From NCBI GenBank assembly GCA_035513215.1, contig DATKCK010000062.1, positions 1 through 10,233 of the forward strand: 10,233 nt of DNA, read 5' to 3'. Each line of letters begins with the position of its first letter. Position 1 is the first letter of the stretch. The notes under the pieces were generated by a model. It had not been told where the DNA came from, did not search any database, and was given only the letters and a program-made list of their open reading frames with translations. A program made the translations under genes and the position numbers. This document shows, piece after piece, positions 1 through 5,579 of this stretch. The stretch is from DATCZB01 sp035513215 (lineage in GTDB: Bacteria > Pseudomonadota > Gammaproteobacteria > Steroidobacterales > Rariloculaceae).

Positions 1-254
1 CTGACCGGAATATCCGCCCACTTCGGCCCGCCGACGGCGCCGAGCAGCACGGCGGCGGCGTCCTTGCAGGCCGCGAGGGTGGCCTCGGGCAGCGGCGAGC
101 CGCTCTGGTCGTAGGCGGCGCCGCCGATCAGGGCGTCTTCGAACGTAAGATCGAGGCCGAACTTCTTCCCGGCCGCCTTGAGGATGCGCACGGCCTCGAC
201 GGCTACTTCGGGCCCGATGCCGTCACCGCCGAGGACAACGATCCGGGCGCTCAC
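1..254 (-). CDS. leuB: 3-isopropylmalate dehydrogenase, N-terminal part (cut by window edge)
   Basis: LeuB oxidatively decarboxylates (2R,3S)-3-isopropylmalate to 2-oxoisocaproate with NAD+, the third step of leucine synthesis in the cytoplasm. Only the first 84 codons lie in the window; the gene continues beyond position 1. The translation starts V(M)SARIVVLGGDGIGPEV, with the nucleotide-binding-fold signature GDGIGPEV at residues 10-17, and it reaches the conserved GAVGGPKW segment at residues 72-79. Both are typical of the isopropylmalate/isocitrate dehydrogenase family, and the leuC-leuD context singles out LeuB. The start is a GTG that overlaps the leuD TGA stop by 4 bp (GTGA), so translation is probably coupled. 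Tartrate dehydrogenase is the nearest alternative family, but the neighbours argue against it. Confidence 0.93.
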   Translation of the reverse strand, partial: MSARIVVLGGDGIGPEVAVEAVRILKAAGKKFGLDLTFEDALIGGAAYDQSGSPLPEATLAACKDAAAVLLGAVGGPKWADIPV

Positions 255-826
255 GCGCGCTTGGCCTCATAGGCGTCGATCGCGTCTGCCGATTCGAGCA
301 GGTAGCCCATCTGGTCGAGGCCGTTCATGAGGCAGTAGCGCGAGAAGCCGTCGATCGGAAAAGCAATCTCGCGCCCGTCCGGCAGTTCGAGCGTGCGTCG
401 CTCGAGATCGATCGTGATCTCGACGCCCGGGTTGGCCATGAGCCAGGCATGGGTATCGCTGTCAACTAGCACCGGCACGAGACCGTTCTTGAGCGAATTA
501 TTGCGGAAGATGTCGGCGATCTCGGTGCTGACCACGGCGCGAATGCCGAAATCGATGAGCGCCCAGGGCGCGTGCTCGCGCGAGGAGCCGCAGCCGAAGT
601 TGCGACCGCCGATCAGGATCGCCGCGCCTTTTGAGGCCGGTGAGTTGAGCACAAAGTCCGGTTTCGGTTTGCCGTCGGCGTCATACCGCCAGTCGTTGAA
701 GAGACTGGTGCCGAGACCGGTCTTCGTCGTCGTCGTCAGGAAACGCGCCGGGATGATCTGATCGGTATCGATATCGTCGAAGGGAAGGACGACGGTCGTC
801 GACCGGATGATTTTGATCGCTTGCAT
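251..826 (-). CDS. leuD: 3-isopropylmalate dehydratase small subunit
   Basis: This is the small (swivel-domain) subunit of isopropylmalate isomerase, which pairs with LeuC to convert 2-isopropylmalate to 3-isopropylmalate via isopropylmaleate. The 191-residue length is close to the usual ~200 for the bacterial type. Visible signatures are DDIDTDQIIPARF at residues 17-29 and GRNFGCGSSREHAPWAL at 74-90, the latter being the aconitase-superfamily swivel motif that contacts substrate. The ATG at 826 lies 10 bp after the leuC stop, with a purine-rich GAGAGA just before it, so translation follows directly from leuC. The 3' end overlaps leuB by 4 bp. Nothing is truncated or unusual. The IPARFL region is LeuD-like rather than aconitase-like. 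Confidence 0.97.
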   Translation of the reverse strand: MQAIKIIRSTTVVLPFDDIDTDQIIPARFLTTTTKTGLGTSLFNDWRYDADGKPKPDFVLNSPASKGAAILIGGRNFGCGSSREHAPWALIDFGIRAVVSTEIADIFRNNSLKNGLVPVLVDSDTHAWLMANPGVEITIDLERRTLELPDGREIAFPIDGFSRYCLMNGLDQMGYLLESADAIDAYEAKRA

Positions 827-836
827 GTCTCTCGAC

Positions 837-2240
837 TCAGTTCAGGAGTTCGCGGGGATCGGTCACGCGGCCGTTGACCGCGGCGGCGGCGGCCGTCAAG
901 GGGCTCGCGAGGATCGTGCGCGCGCCGCTGCCCTGGCGCCCCTCGAAATTGCGATTGCTGGTACTGACCGCGAGCTTGCCCGGCGCAACCTTGTCGCCAT
1001 TCATCGCGATGCACATCGAGCAGCCGGGCTCGCGCCACTCGCCGCCCGCGGCGCGGACGATCTCGTCGAGACCGAGTGCTTCGGCCGCCCGCTTGACGGG
1101 CGCGGAGCCGGGCACGACGAGCAGGCGAACGTTGTCGGCGATCCGTCGCCCCTTGAGCAGGGACGCGGCGGCTTCGATGTCGCTCAAGCGCCCGTTCGTG
1201 CAAGAGCCGATGAAGACGACATCGACGGCCTGCCCGAGCACGGGCTTGCCGGCCTCGAGCTGCATATAGTTGAGTGCCTTCGCGAACGCGGCATCGCCAT
1301 TCGAAGGCAAGGCCTGATCGATCGCCACGACCATGCCGGGATTGGTGCCGAAGGTCACCATTGGCTTCAGATCGCTGACCTCGATCGAGACGCTGCGGTC
1401 GAAGTGCGCGTCCTCGTCGCTCGGCAGCTTGCGCCATGCCTTGACTGCCTTGTCCCAGGCCTCGCCCGCAGGCGCCAGCGGACGGCCGGCCATGTATTCA
1501 TACGTGACGTCGTCGGGCGCCATCAGCCCTGCGCGCGCGCCGGCCTCGATCGACATGTTGCAGATCGTCATGCGCTCTTCCATCGAGAGCCCCGCAATCG
1601 CAGGGCCCCGGTACTCGATGACGTGGCCCGTGCCGCCGTCGACGCCGATCTCGCCGATGATCTTGAGAATAATGTCCTTGGCCGAGACGCCGCGCGCGAG
1701 CTTCCCGCTCAGGTTGATCGCGAGCGCTTTCGGTTTGCGCTGCAGGAGGCACTGCGTCGCGAGCACGTGCCCGACCTCGGTCGTGCCGATGCCGAAGGCG
1801 AGCGCGCCGAAGGCGCCGTGCGTGCTCGTGTGCGAGTCGCCGCAGACGATCGTCTTGCCGGGCTGCGTCGCGCCGAGCTCGGGCGCGATGACATGGACGA
1901 TGCCGCGCTCTGCGCTCGCGAAGTTGCGGAGCTCAATGCCGAACTCTGCGCAGTTTTGCTCCATCTTGATGACCTGATTCGCGGCGGCCGGCTCGCTGAC
2001 GATCTGAAGATCCTTGAGCGAAGCGATCGGCACGGTAGGAATCGAGTGGTCGAGCGTCGCGAGACAGAGGTCGGGTCGCCTGACGCGGAGGCCCTGCTCG
2101 CGAAGGACGTCGAAGGCCTGGGGACTCGTCACCTCATGAATCAGGTGCAGATCGACATAAAGAACGGCCGGGCGGTCGTCGCTCTCGGGCGTGACGACAT
2201 GGGCGTCCCAGACCTTCTCGAACAGGGATTGTGCGGTCAT
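837..2240 (-). CDS. leuC: 3-isopropylmalate dehydratase large subunit
   Basis: This is the catalytic [4Fe-4S] subunit of isopropylmalate isomerase, working with LeuD in the second step of leucine synthesis. At 467 residues it has the standard length of proteobacterial LeuC. The three cluster-ligand cysteines are visible: C347 in GSCTNGR and C407/C410 in EPGCSMC. The GDSHTSTHGAFGALAFGIG block (residues 134-152), the DHSIPT motif at residues 64-69 and a C-terminal STSNRNFEGRQGSG segment (residues 427-439) are all aconitase-family hallmarks. The ATG at 2240 is 13 bp after the ilvE stop, with GAAGG upstream as a likely ribosome site. Its position in ilvC-ilvE-leuC-leuD-leuB, without leuA in between, is noted under findings. 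Confidence 0.98.
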   Translation of the reverse strand: MTAQSLFEKVWDAHVVTPESDDRPAVLYVDLHLIHEVTSPQAFDVLREQGLRVRRPDLCLATLDHSIPTVPIASLKDLQIVSEPAAANQVIKMEQNCAEFGIELRNFASAERGIVHVIAPELGATQPGKTIVCGDSHTSTHGAFGALAFGIGTTEVGHVLATQCLLQRKPKALAINLSGKLARGVSAKDIILKIIGEIGVDGGTGHVIEYRGPAIAGLSMEERMTICNMSIEAGARAGLMAPDDVTYEYMAGRPLAPAGEAWDKAVKAWRKLPSDEDAHFDRSVSIEVSDLKPMVTFGTNPGMVVAIDQALPSNGDAAFAKALNYMQLEAGKPVLGQAVDVVFIGSCTNGRLSDIEAAASLLKGRRIADNVRLLVVPGSAPVKRAAEALGLDEIVRAAGGEWREPGCSMCIAMNGDKVAPGKLAVSTSNRNFEGRQGSGARTILASPLTAAAAAVNGRVTDPRELLN

Positions 2241-2253
2241 ATGAGAGCCTTCG

Positions 2254-3213
2254 TTAAACCGCGAGCGAGCGCTCGCCGGTCAGATCGATGACGGGCTCGA
2301 GCCAGCCCCACTCGTCGGCCGTCGAGCCGTCGAAGAGTCCGAAGAAGGCGCGCTGGAGCTTTTCGGTCACGGGGCCGCGCTTGCCGGCGCCGACGGTGAT
2401 CCTGTCCACGGACCGAACCGGCGTGACCTCGGCCGCGGACCCCGTCAGGAAAATCTCGTCGGCGATATAGAGCATCTCGCGCGGGATGTTCTGCTCGATG
2501 ATGTCGAGGCCCTCGGCCTCCGCGAGCCGGATTACCGTCTCGCGGGTGATCCCGGACAGAATGGAGGCCGACGCGGGCGGCGTATAGATCCTGCCGTCTC
2601 GAATCAGAAACAGGTTCTCGCCGGCGCCTTCGCTGACATAGCCTTGCGAGTTCAGCGCGATCCCTTCGGCGAAACCGAGACGCCTCGCCTCGAGCGTCAC
2701 GAGTATGCTCGACAGATAATTGCCGCCTGCCTTCGCGAGCGTCGGCACCGTGTTCGGCGCAACTCGCTGCCAGGACGAGACGCAGACGTCGACGCCCTGC
2801 TCGAGCCCGCCATCGCCGAGATATGATCCCCATTCCCAGGCCGCGATCGAGCAGCTCGCGGGCTGCTCCGGGTTACCCGCGACGCCCATCTCGCCGTAGC
2901 CGCGATAGGCGATCGGCCTGATGTAAGCGCCGTCGGTCAGGCCGTTCTCGTGCACGACGGACTTGCAGGCTGCGATCAAAGTCTCGGGCTCATACGGAAT
3001 CTTCATCCGGTAGATCTTCGCGGAGTCGTACATGCGCCGAACATGGTCCGTCAACCGGAACACGATCGGGCCGTCGGGCGTCGAGTACCCGCGAATGCCC
3101 TCGAAGACCGAAGAGCCGTAGTGCAGGGCATGGGTCAGGACGTGAACGGTCGCCTGCTCCCAGGGGACCATCTTGCCGTTGTGCCAGATGAATTGGCTCG
3201 GTTTCAGAGGCAT
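2254..3213 (-). CDS. ilvE: Branched-chain amino acid aminotransferase
   Basis: IlvE is a PLP-dependent fold-type IV transaminase that makes Leu, Ile and Val from their 2-oxo acids with glutamate, the last shared step of the pathway served by its neighbours. The protein has 319 residues (family about 300-310). The Schiff-base lysine is K161 in AKAGGNYLSS, and PLP/substrate features include HYGSSVFEGIRGY (31-43), the acidic SEGAGENLF (194-202) and GITRETVIRLA (221-231). The ATG at 3213 was chosen because MPLKPSQFIWHNGK is the typical BCAT N-terminus and AGGA precedes it by about 12 nt. The open frame continues upstream to about 3582 only as overlap with ilvC. ADC lyase or D-amino-acid transaminase are related folds but fit the sequence and context less well. 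Confidence 0.96.
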   Translation of the reverse strand: MPLKPSQFIWHNGKMVPWEQATVHVLTHALHYGSSVFEGIRGYSTPDGPIVFRLTDHVRRMYDSAKIYRMKIPYEPETLIAACKSVVHENGLTDGAYIRPIAYRGYGEMGVAGNPEQPASCSIAAWEWGSYLGDGGLEQGVDVCVSSWQRVAPNTVPTLAKAGGNYLSSILVTLEARRLGFAEGIALNSQGYVSEGAGENLFLIRDGRIYTPPASASILSGITRETVIRLAEAEGLDIIEQNIPREMLYIADEIFLTGSAAEVTPVRSVDRITVGAGKRGPVTEKLQRAFFGLFDGSTADEWGWLEPVIDLTGERSLAV

Positions 3214-3269
3214 TGCGTGATTTTCCTGCGATCGTGCCGCGGAAGGCGGGGATTCTACCGTAGCGCCGT

Positions 3270-4256
3270 CTATTCCTGCAGCCAGCTCATGCGCCCGCGC
3301 AGCTCGCGGCCGACGCTCTCGAGCTGGCGATCGAGGTCCTCCTGCATGAGCCGCTTGTAGTTCGCAAGGCCCGCCTCGTTCTCCTCGGCCCATTGCCTGG
3401 CGAAGGTGCCGTCCTGGACCTCCTTCAGCACCTTGCGCATGTTGTCCTTCACATGCGCGTCGATGATGCGCGGCCCGCGGGTCAGGTCGCCGTATTTCGC
3501 GGTCTCGCTGATGAAGTCGTGCATCTTCTTCAGCCCGCCTTCGTGCAGCAGATCGACAATGAGCTTGACCTCGTGCATGCATTCGAAATATGCAACCTCG
3601 GGCTGATAGCCCGCCTCGACGAGCGTTTCGAATCCGCGAACGATCAGCTCGGTCAGTCCGCCGCAGAGTACGGCCTGCTCGCCGAAGAGATCCGTCTCGG
3701 TTTCCTCGGCGAACGTCGTCTTCAGCACGCCCGCGCGCGCGCCGCCGAGGCCGTGCGCATAGGCGAGGGCACGGTCGAACGCCGAGCCCGTGGCATCCTC
3801 GGCCACGGCGACAAGGCAGGGCACGCCGCGGCCGGCCTCGTATTGCCGCCGAACGAGATCGCCCGGACCTTTCGGCGCAATCAGCACGACGTCGAGATCA
3901 CCGCGCGGCTTGATGTGGCCGAAGTGAATATTGAATCCGTGCGCGAAGAGGAGCGTCGCGTTTTGTTGCAGGCTCGGTTCTACATCAGCGTAGAGCTTCG
4001 CCTGCGCCATGTCGGGAACGAGAAACGCGACGAGACCGGCGCCGTCGGCGGCCGCGGACGGGTTCCTGACGTCGAATCCGTCCTGCTTCGCCCGCGCCGC
4101 CGTCTTGCCGCTGGGCCTTACGCCGACGACGACATCGAACCCGGAATCGCGCAGGTTCATCGCGTGAGCGCGACCCTGACTGCCGTAACCGAGTACCGCG
4201 ATCCGTGTGCCCTTTAGCGCCTCCGGCTTCACGTCGTTCACGTCAAAGAGCTCCAT
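3270..4256 (-). CDS. ilvC: Ketol-acid reductoisomerase, class I (short form)
   Basis: IlvC isomerises and reduces acetolactate or acetohydroxybutyrate with NAD(P)H and Mg2+, giving the dihydroxy acids of Val/Leu and Ile synthesis. At 328 residues it is the short class I form, not the ~490-residue enterobacterial class II. The Rossmann motif is GYGSQGRAHAMNLRDSG (residues 23-39). The following GVRPSGK has R47/S49/K51, which suggests NADPH preference (inference). Metal ligands are expected at D189 and E193 (ETDLFGE), with E225, E229 and S250 completing the knotted-domain active site. The ATG at 4256 is preferred over an in-frame GTG at 4274 because AGGAGA (4262-4267) sits 5 nt before the ATG and would lie inside the longer version. 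It is the first gene of the operon, directly behind a leader terminator. Confidence 0.97.
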   Translation of the reverse strand: MELFDVNDVKPEALKGTRIAVLGYGSQGRAHAMNLRDSGFDVVVGVRPSGKTAARAKQDGFDVRNPSAAADGAGLVAFLVPDMAQAKLYADVEPSLQQNATLLFAHGFNIHFGHIKPRGDLDVVLIAPKGPGDLVRRQYEAGRGVPCLVAVAEDATGSAFDRALAYAHGLGGARAGVLKTTFAEETETDLFGEQAVLCGGLTELIVRGFETLVEAGYQPEVAYFECMHEVKLIVDLLHEGGLKKMHDFISETAKYGDLTRGPRIIDAHVKDNMRKVLKEVQDGTFARQWAEENEAGLANYKRLMQEDLDRQLESVGRELRGRMSWLQE

Positions 4257-4289
4257 CGCCGTCTCCTGTGTCACAAGTTCCTCACGTTC

Positions 4290-4323
4290 AAAAAAAAACC
4301 CCGCAGCCTTTCGGGTGCGGGGT
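4290..4323 (-). terminator. Intrinsic terminator in the ilvC leader (probable attenuator)
   Basis: Read on the minus strand, ACCCCGCA pairs with TGCGGGGT, followed by one C-C mismatch and a CC/GG pair closing a GAAA loop. Nine Ts follow immediately (plus-strand A run 4290-4298). It sits downstream of the promoter at 4443-4471 and upstream of the ilvC ribosome site at 4262-4267, so it can only work by stopping transcripts before ilvC. That placement, in front of a branched-chain biosynthetic operon, is what an attenuator looks like. It could also terminate an unrelated minus-strand transcript, but no gene is seen there. Confidence 0.9.
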
Positions 4324-4392
4324 CTGCGGTAGCCTTATCGTCGTCAGCAGGACGGCCCGCAGGAGCCCCTCGAAAGCCCGACTACGAGGCTC
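4316..4392 (-). promoter_or_regulatory. Mutually exclusive leader hairpins (pause stem and antiterminator)
   Basis: Strand 1 (minus 4392-4385, GAGCCTCG) can pair with strand 2 (4372-4363, CGAGGGGCTC) as eight pairs with a 2-nt bulge. The adjoining CTGCGG (4362-4357) can instead pair with CCGCAG (4329-4324), and TGCGGG (4361-4356) can pair with CCCGCA (4321-4316), which is the left arm of the terminator. Strand 1 overlaps the CTC codon and abuts the GTA GTC codons of the leader ORF. A ribosome stalled there would bury strand 1 and free strand 2 to disrupt the terminator. The pairings were read by eye and no energies were computed. Confidence 0.6.
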
Positions 4393-4430
4393 GGGGTGCT
4401 GCCGGTCGTCCTGGTTGCGGTCATATCCAT
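4344..4430 (-). CDS. Candidate ilv leader peptide, 28 residues
   Basis: A 28-codon ORF lies between the promoter and the terminator. It begins M-D-M-T-A-T-R-T-T-G-S-T, continues P-S-L-V-V-G-L (codons CTC GTA GTC GGG CTT at 4388-4374), and ends in a Ser/Gly/Cys-rich tail with TGA at 4344-4346. The clustered Leu/Val codons lie at the start of the first hairpin, as expected for a ribosome-mediated attenuator sensing Leu and Val. The N-terminal third is Thr-rich (5 of the first 12 residues). No Shine-Dalgarno is visible, and the predicted transcript start is only about 5-8 nt before the first ATG, so initiation may be near-leaderless or use the second ATG at 4424. The other two frames have no usable start across the control region. 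Control codons are few compared with enterobacterial ilv leaders, hence the moderate confidence. Confidence 0.5.
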   Translation of the reverse strand: MDMTATRTTGSTPSLVVGLSRGSCGPSC

Positions 4431-4442
4431 GGCTGACCGGGC

Positions 4443-4471
4443 ATAATCCGGAAACGGTCCGGCAATGTCAA
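4443..4471 (-). promoter_or_regulatory. Sigma70-type promoter for the ilvC-ilvE-leuCDB operon
   Basis: On the minus strand a perfect TTGACA (-35, 4466-4471) is separated by exactly 17 bp from GATTAT (-10, 4443-4448, 4 of 6 consensus). Transcription would start near 4434-4437, just before the candidate leader peptide. A consensus -35 with ideal spacing is rare by chance in such GC-rich DNA. Confidence 0.7.
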
Positions 4472-4801
4472 TCTGGTCGCGGCGCGCCGGGCCGATGCCG
4501 GCCCCGGGCGAGACGAAAACGTCGGCACATCGGACGGTCTTTTGCGGACTCGCGTTTTTGCGCTATTCTGCGCGCTTGGTCGCCAGCCGAATGTGCGGCC
4601 GTGCAAGGGGGACGCTCGGGCAGCACGCCAACTGCGCCGGCGCAAACTCCGGGAGGACGCCTCAAAGAGCGTCACTGAGTTTTGAAAAACAGGCAGAGAG
4701 ATCTCAGGGGACAATCCCGGAACTTGCAACAGCGGTCGGCGCTGCTTTCGGCGCTTTTCGAACGGCATCGACCAGCTAGTGTTCGCAATTAAGGAACCAG
4801 C
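4472..4801. other. Intergenic region between divergent operons, no gene seen
   Basis: These 330 bp separate the ilv promoter from the rightward TonB operon. Open frames cross the region on both strands, but none has a recognisable product, a ribosome site or an operon partner, and I treat them as chance frames in GC-rich DNA. It holds a weak plus-strand promoter candidate at 4542-4569. It also holds a small hairpin GACG(C)CTC-AAA-GAGCGTC at 4656-4673, followed by a short T stretch, too weak to call a terminator. An AAGGA ribosome site for the next gene lies at about 4791-4795. Confidence 0.7.
4542..4569 (+). promoter_or_regulatory. Possible promoter for the DUF3450-ttpC-exbBD operon
   Basis: TTGCGG (4542-4547), a 16-bp spacer and TATTCT (4564-4569, 4 of 6) form the best sigma70-like match on this strand in the gap. 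It would leave a 5' leader of about 225 nt before the first gene, which is long, and the match is modest. A closer promoter could exist that I cannot recognise. Confidence 0.3.
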
Positions 4802-5578
4802 ATGACATGGAAATTTAAGCACCCCGGCCGCGTGGCGGGGGCAATCGGCGGACTGCTCTGTTTGCAGCTTGCGGTGGCGCAGGATGTCGGAGACATCTAC
4901 GACGCCGGCCTGGAGCGGATCGAGCAGGCGCAGGCGCAGCAGGACGAGATCGATGCGATCGCCGACGAGGCGGAAGATCTGTTCGAGGAGTACCAGAGCG
5001 TGCAGCGCGAGATCGAGGATCTCGTGGTCTACAACACGCTGCTGCAGGCGCAGGTGAACGCGCAGCGCCGCGAGCTGGACCAGCTGCGCAGGTCGATCGA
5101 CGAAGTCGGTCTGATCGAGCGACAGGTTCTCCCGCTGATGACACGCATGATCACAGGCCTCGAACGCTTCATCGCGCTCGACATGCCGTTCCTGCTCGAG
5201 GAGCGCCGCCGGCGGGCGGCAACGGCCAGGGCAACCCTGTCGCGTTCGGACGTGAGCGTGGCGAATCAGTTCCGTTTCGTACTCGAGGCCTGGCTCATCG
5301 AGATGGAGGATTACGGCACGACGGGCGAGCTCTATACCGACGAGATCGTCACGCCCGACGGCGTCACGCGTGAAGTCGAGCTCCTGCGTGTCGGCCGGAT
5401 CGCGCTGATCTATCTCACGCCCGACGGCAACCAGGCCGGAGCCTGGGACAACGAAGCCCGCGAGTGGGTGCAGCTCGACCCGTCGTGGCTCGAGGACATT
5501 CGCGCTGGATTTGAAGCCTATCGAACGGAAACGCCGGCATTGTTTTACGTGCCCGTTTCAGCCCCGGAGGAAGGATAA
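4802..5578 (+). CDS. DUF3450-type periplasmic coiled-coil protein of a TonB2-like system
   Basis: This is a 258-residue protein with a Sec signal peptide (hydrophobic stretch about 11-25, cleavage probably AVA-QDV after residue 26). A long charged helical region rich in E, Q, R and L (about 29-105) should form a coiled coil. A helical middle and a C-terminal part with IVTPDG (182-187), RVG (196-198) and an aromatic FYVPV end follow. It resembles the DUF3450 family, which is characteristically the first gene of TonB2/TtpC operons. Its exact role is unknown; periplasmic action beside TtpC is inferred. The ATG at 4802 has AAGGA about 6 nt upstream. Its stop lies 1 bp before the next ATG, implying coupled translation. 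The C-terminal segment resembles the TtpC periplasmic domain next door (see findings). Confidence 0.85.
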   Translation: MTWKFKHPGRVAGAIGGLLCLQLAVAQDVGDIYDAGLERIEQAQAQQDEIDAIADEAEDLFEEYQSVQREIEDLVVYNTLLQAQVNAQRRELDQLRRSIDEVGLIERQVLPLMTRMITGLERFIALDMPFLLEERRRRAATARATLSRSDVSVANQFRFVLEAWLIEMEDYGTTGELYTDEIVTPDGVTREVELLRVGRIALIYLTPDGNQAGAWDNEAREWVQLDPSWLEDIRAGFEAYRTETPALFYVPVSAPEEG

Positions 5579-5579
5579 G

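Noticed and set aside
807..2291. 494-codon open frame on the plus strand opposite leuC
   Set aside because: It is antisense to a full-length leuC with all catalytic residues. Its product is Arg/Asp/Ala-rich with no recognisable domain, as expected from GC-rich codon bias.
3230..3262. Possible internal promoter before ilvE (TAGAAT on the minus strand)
   Set aside because: The -10 match is good, but no acceptable -35 lies 16-18 bp upstream and the gap is only 56 bp.
3214..3582. Upstream extension of the ilvE reading frame
   Set aside because: It would overlap the end of ilvC by more than 300 bp and adds a non-homologous Arg-rich N-terminus. The ATG at 3213 gives the family-typical start.
4257..4274. 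GTG at 4274 as an alternative ilvC start, adding six residues
   Set aside because: The AGGAGA ribosome site would then lie inside the coding region. The ATG at 4256 has ideal spacing and the usual N-terminus length.
4256..4440. T-box or other riboswitch in the ilvC leader
   Set aside because: No T-box consensus or specifier stem is visible. The short leader with an ORF and terminator fits peptide-mediated attenuation better.
4656..4673. Small hairpin in the intergenic region as a terminator
   Set aside because: The stem is short, bulged and followed by only a few Ts after a spacer. No gene ends there on either strand.
4205..4822. Several open frames across the divergent intergenic region, both strands
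   Set aside because: They cross the ilv promoter, the leader terminator and the ends of flanking genes. They have no ribosome sites and Arg/Ser/Pro-rich random-looking products.
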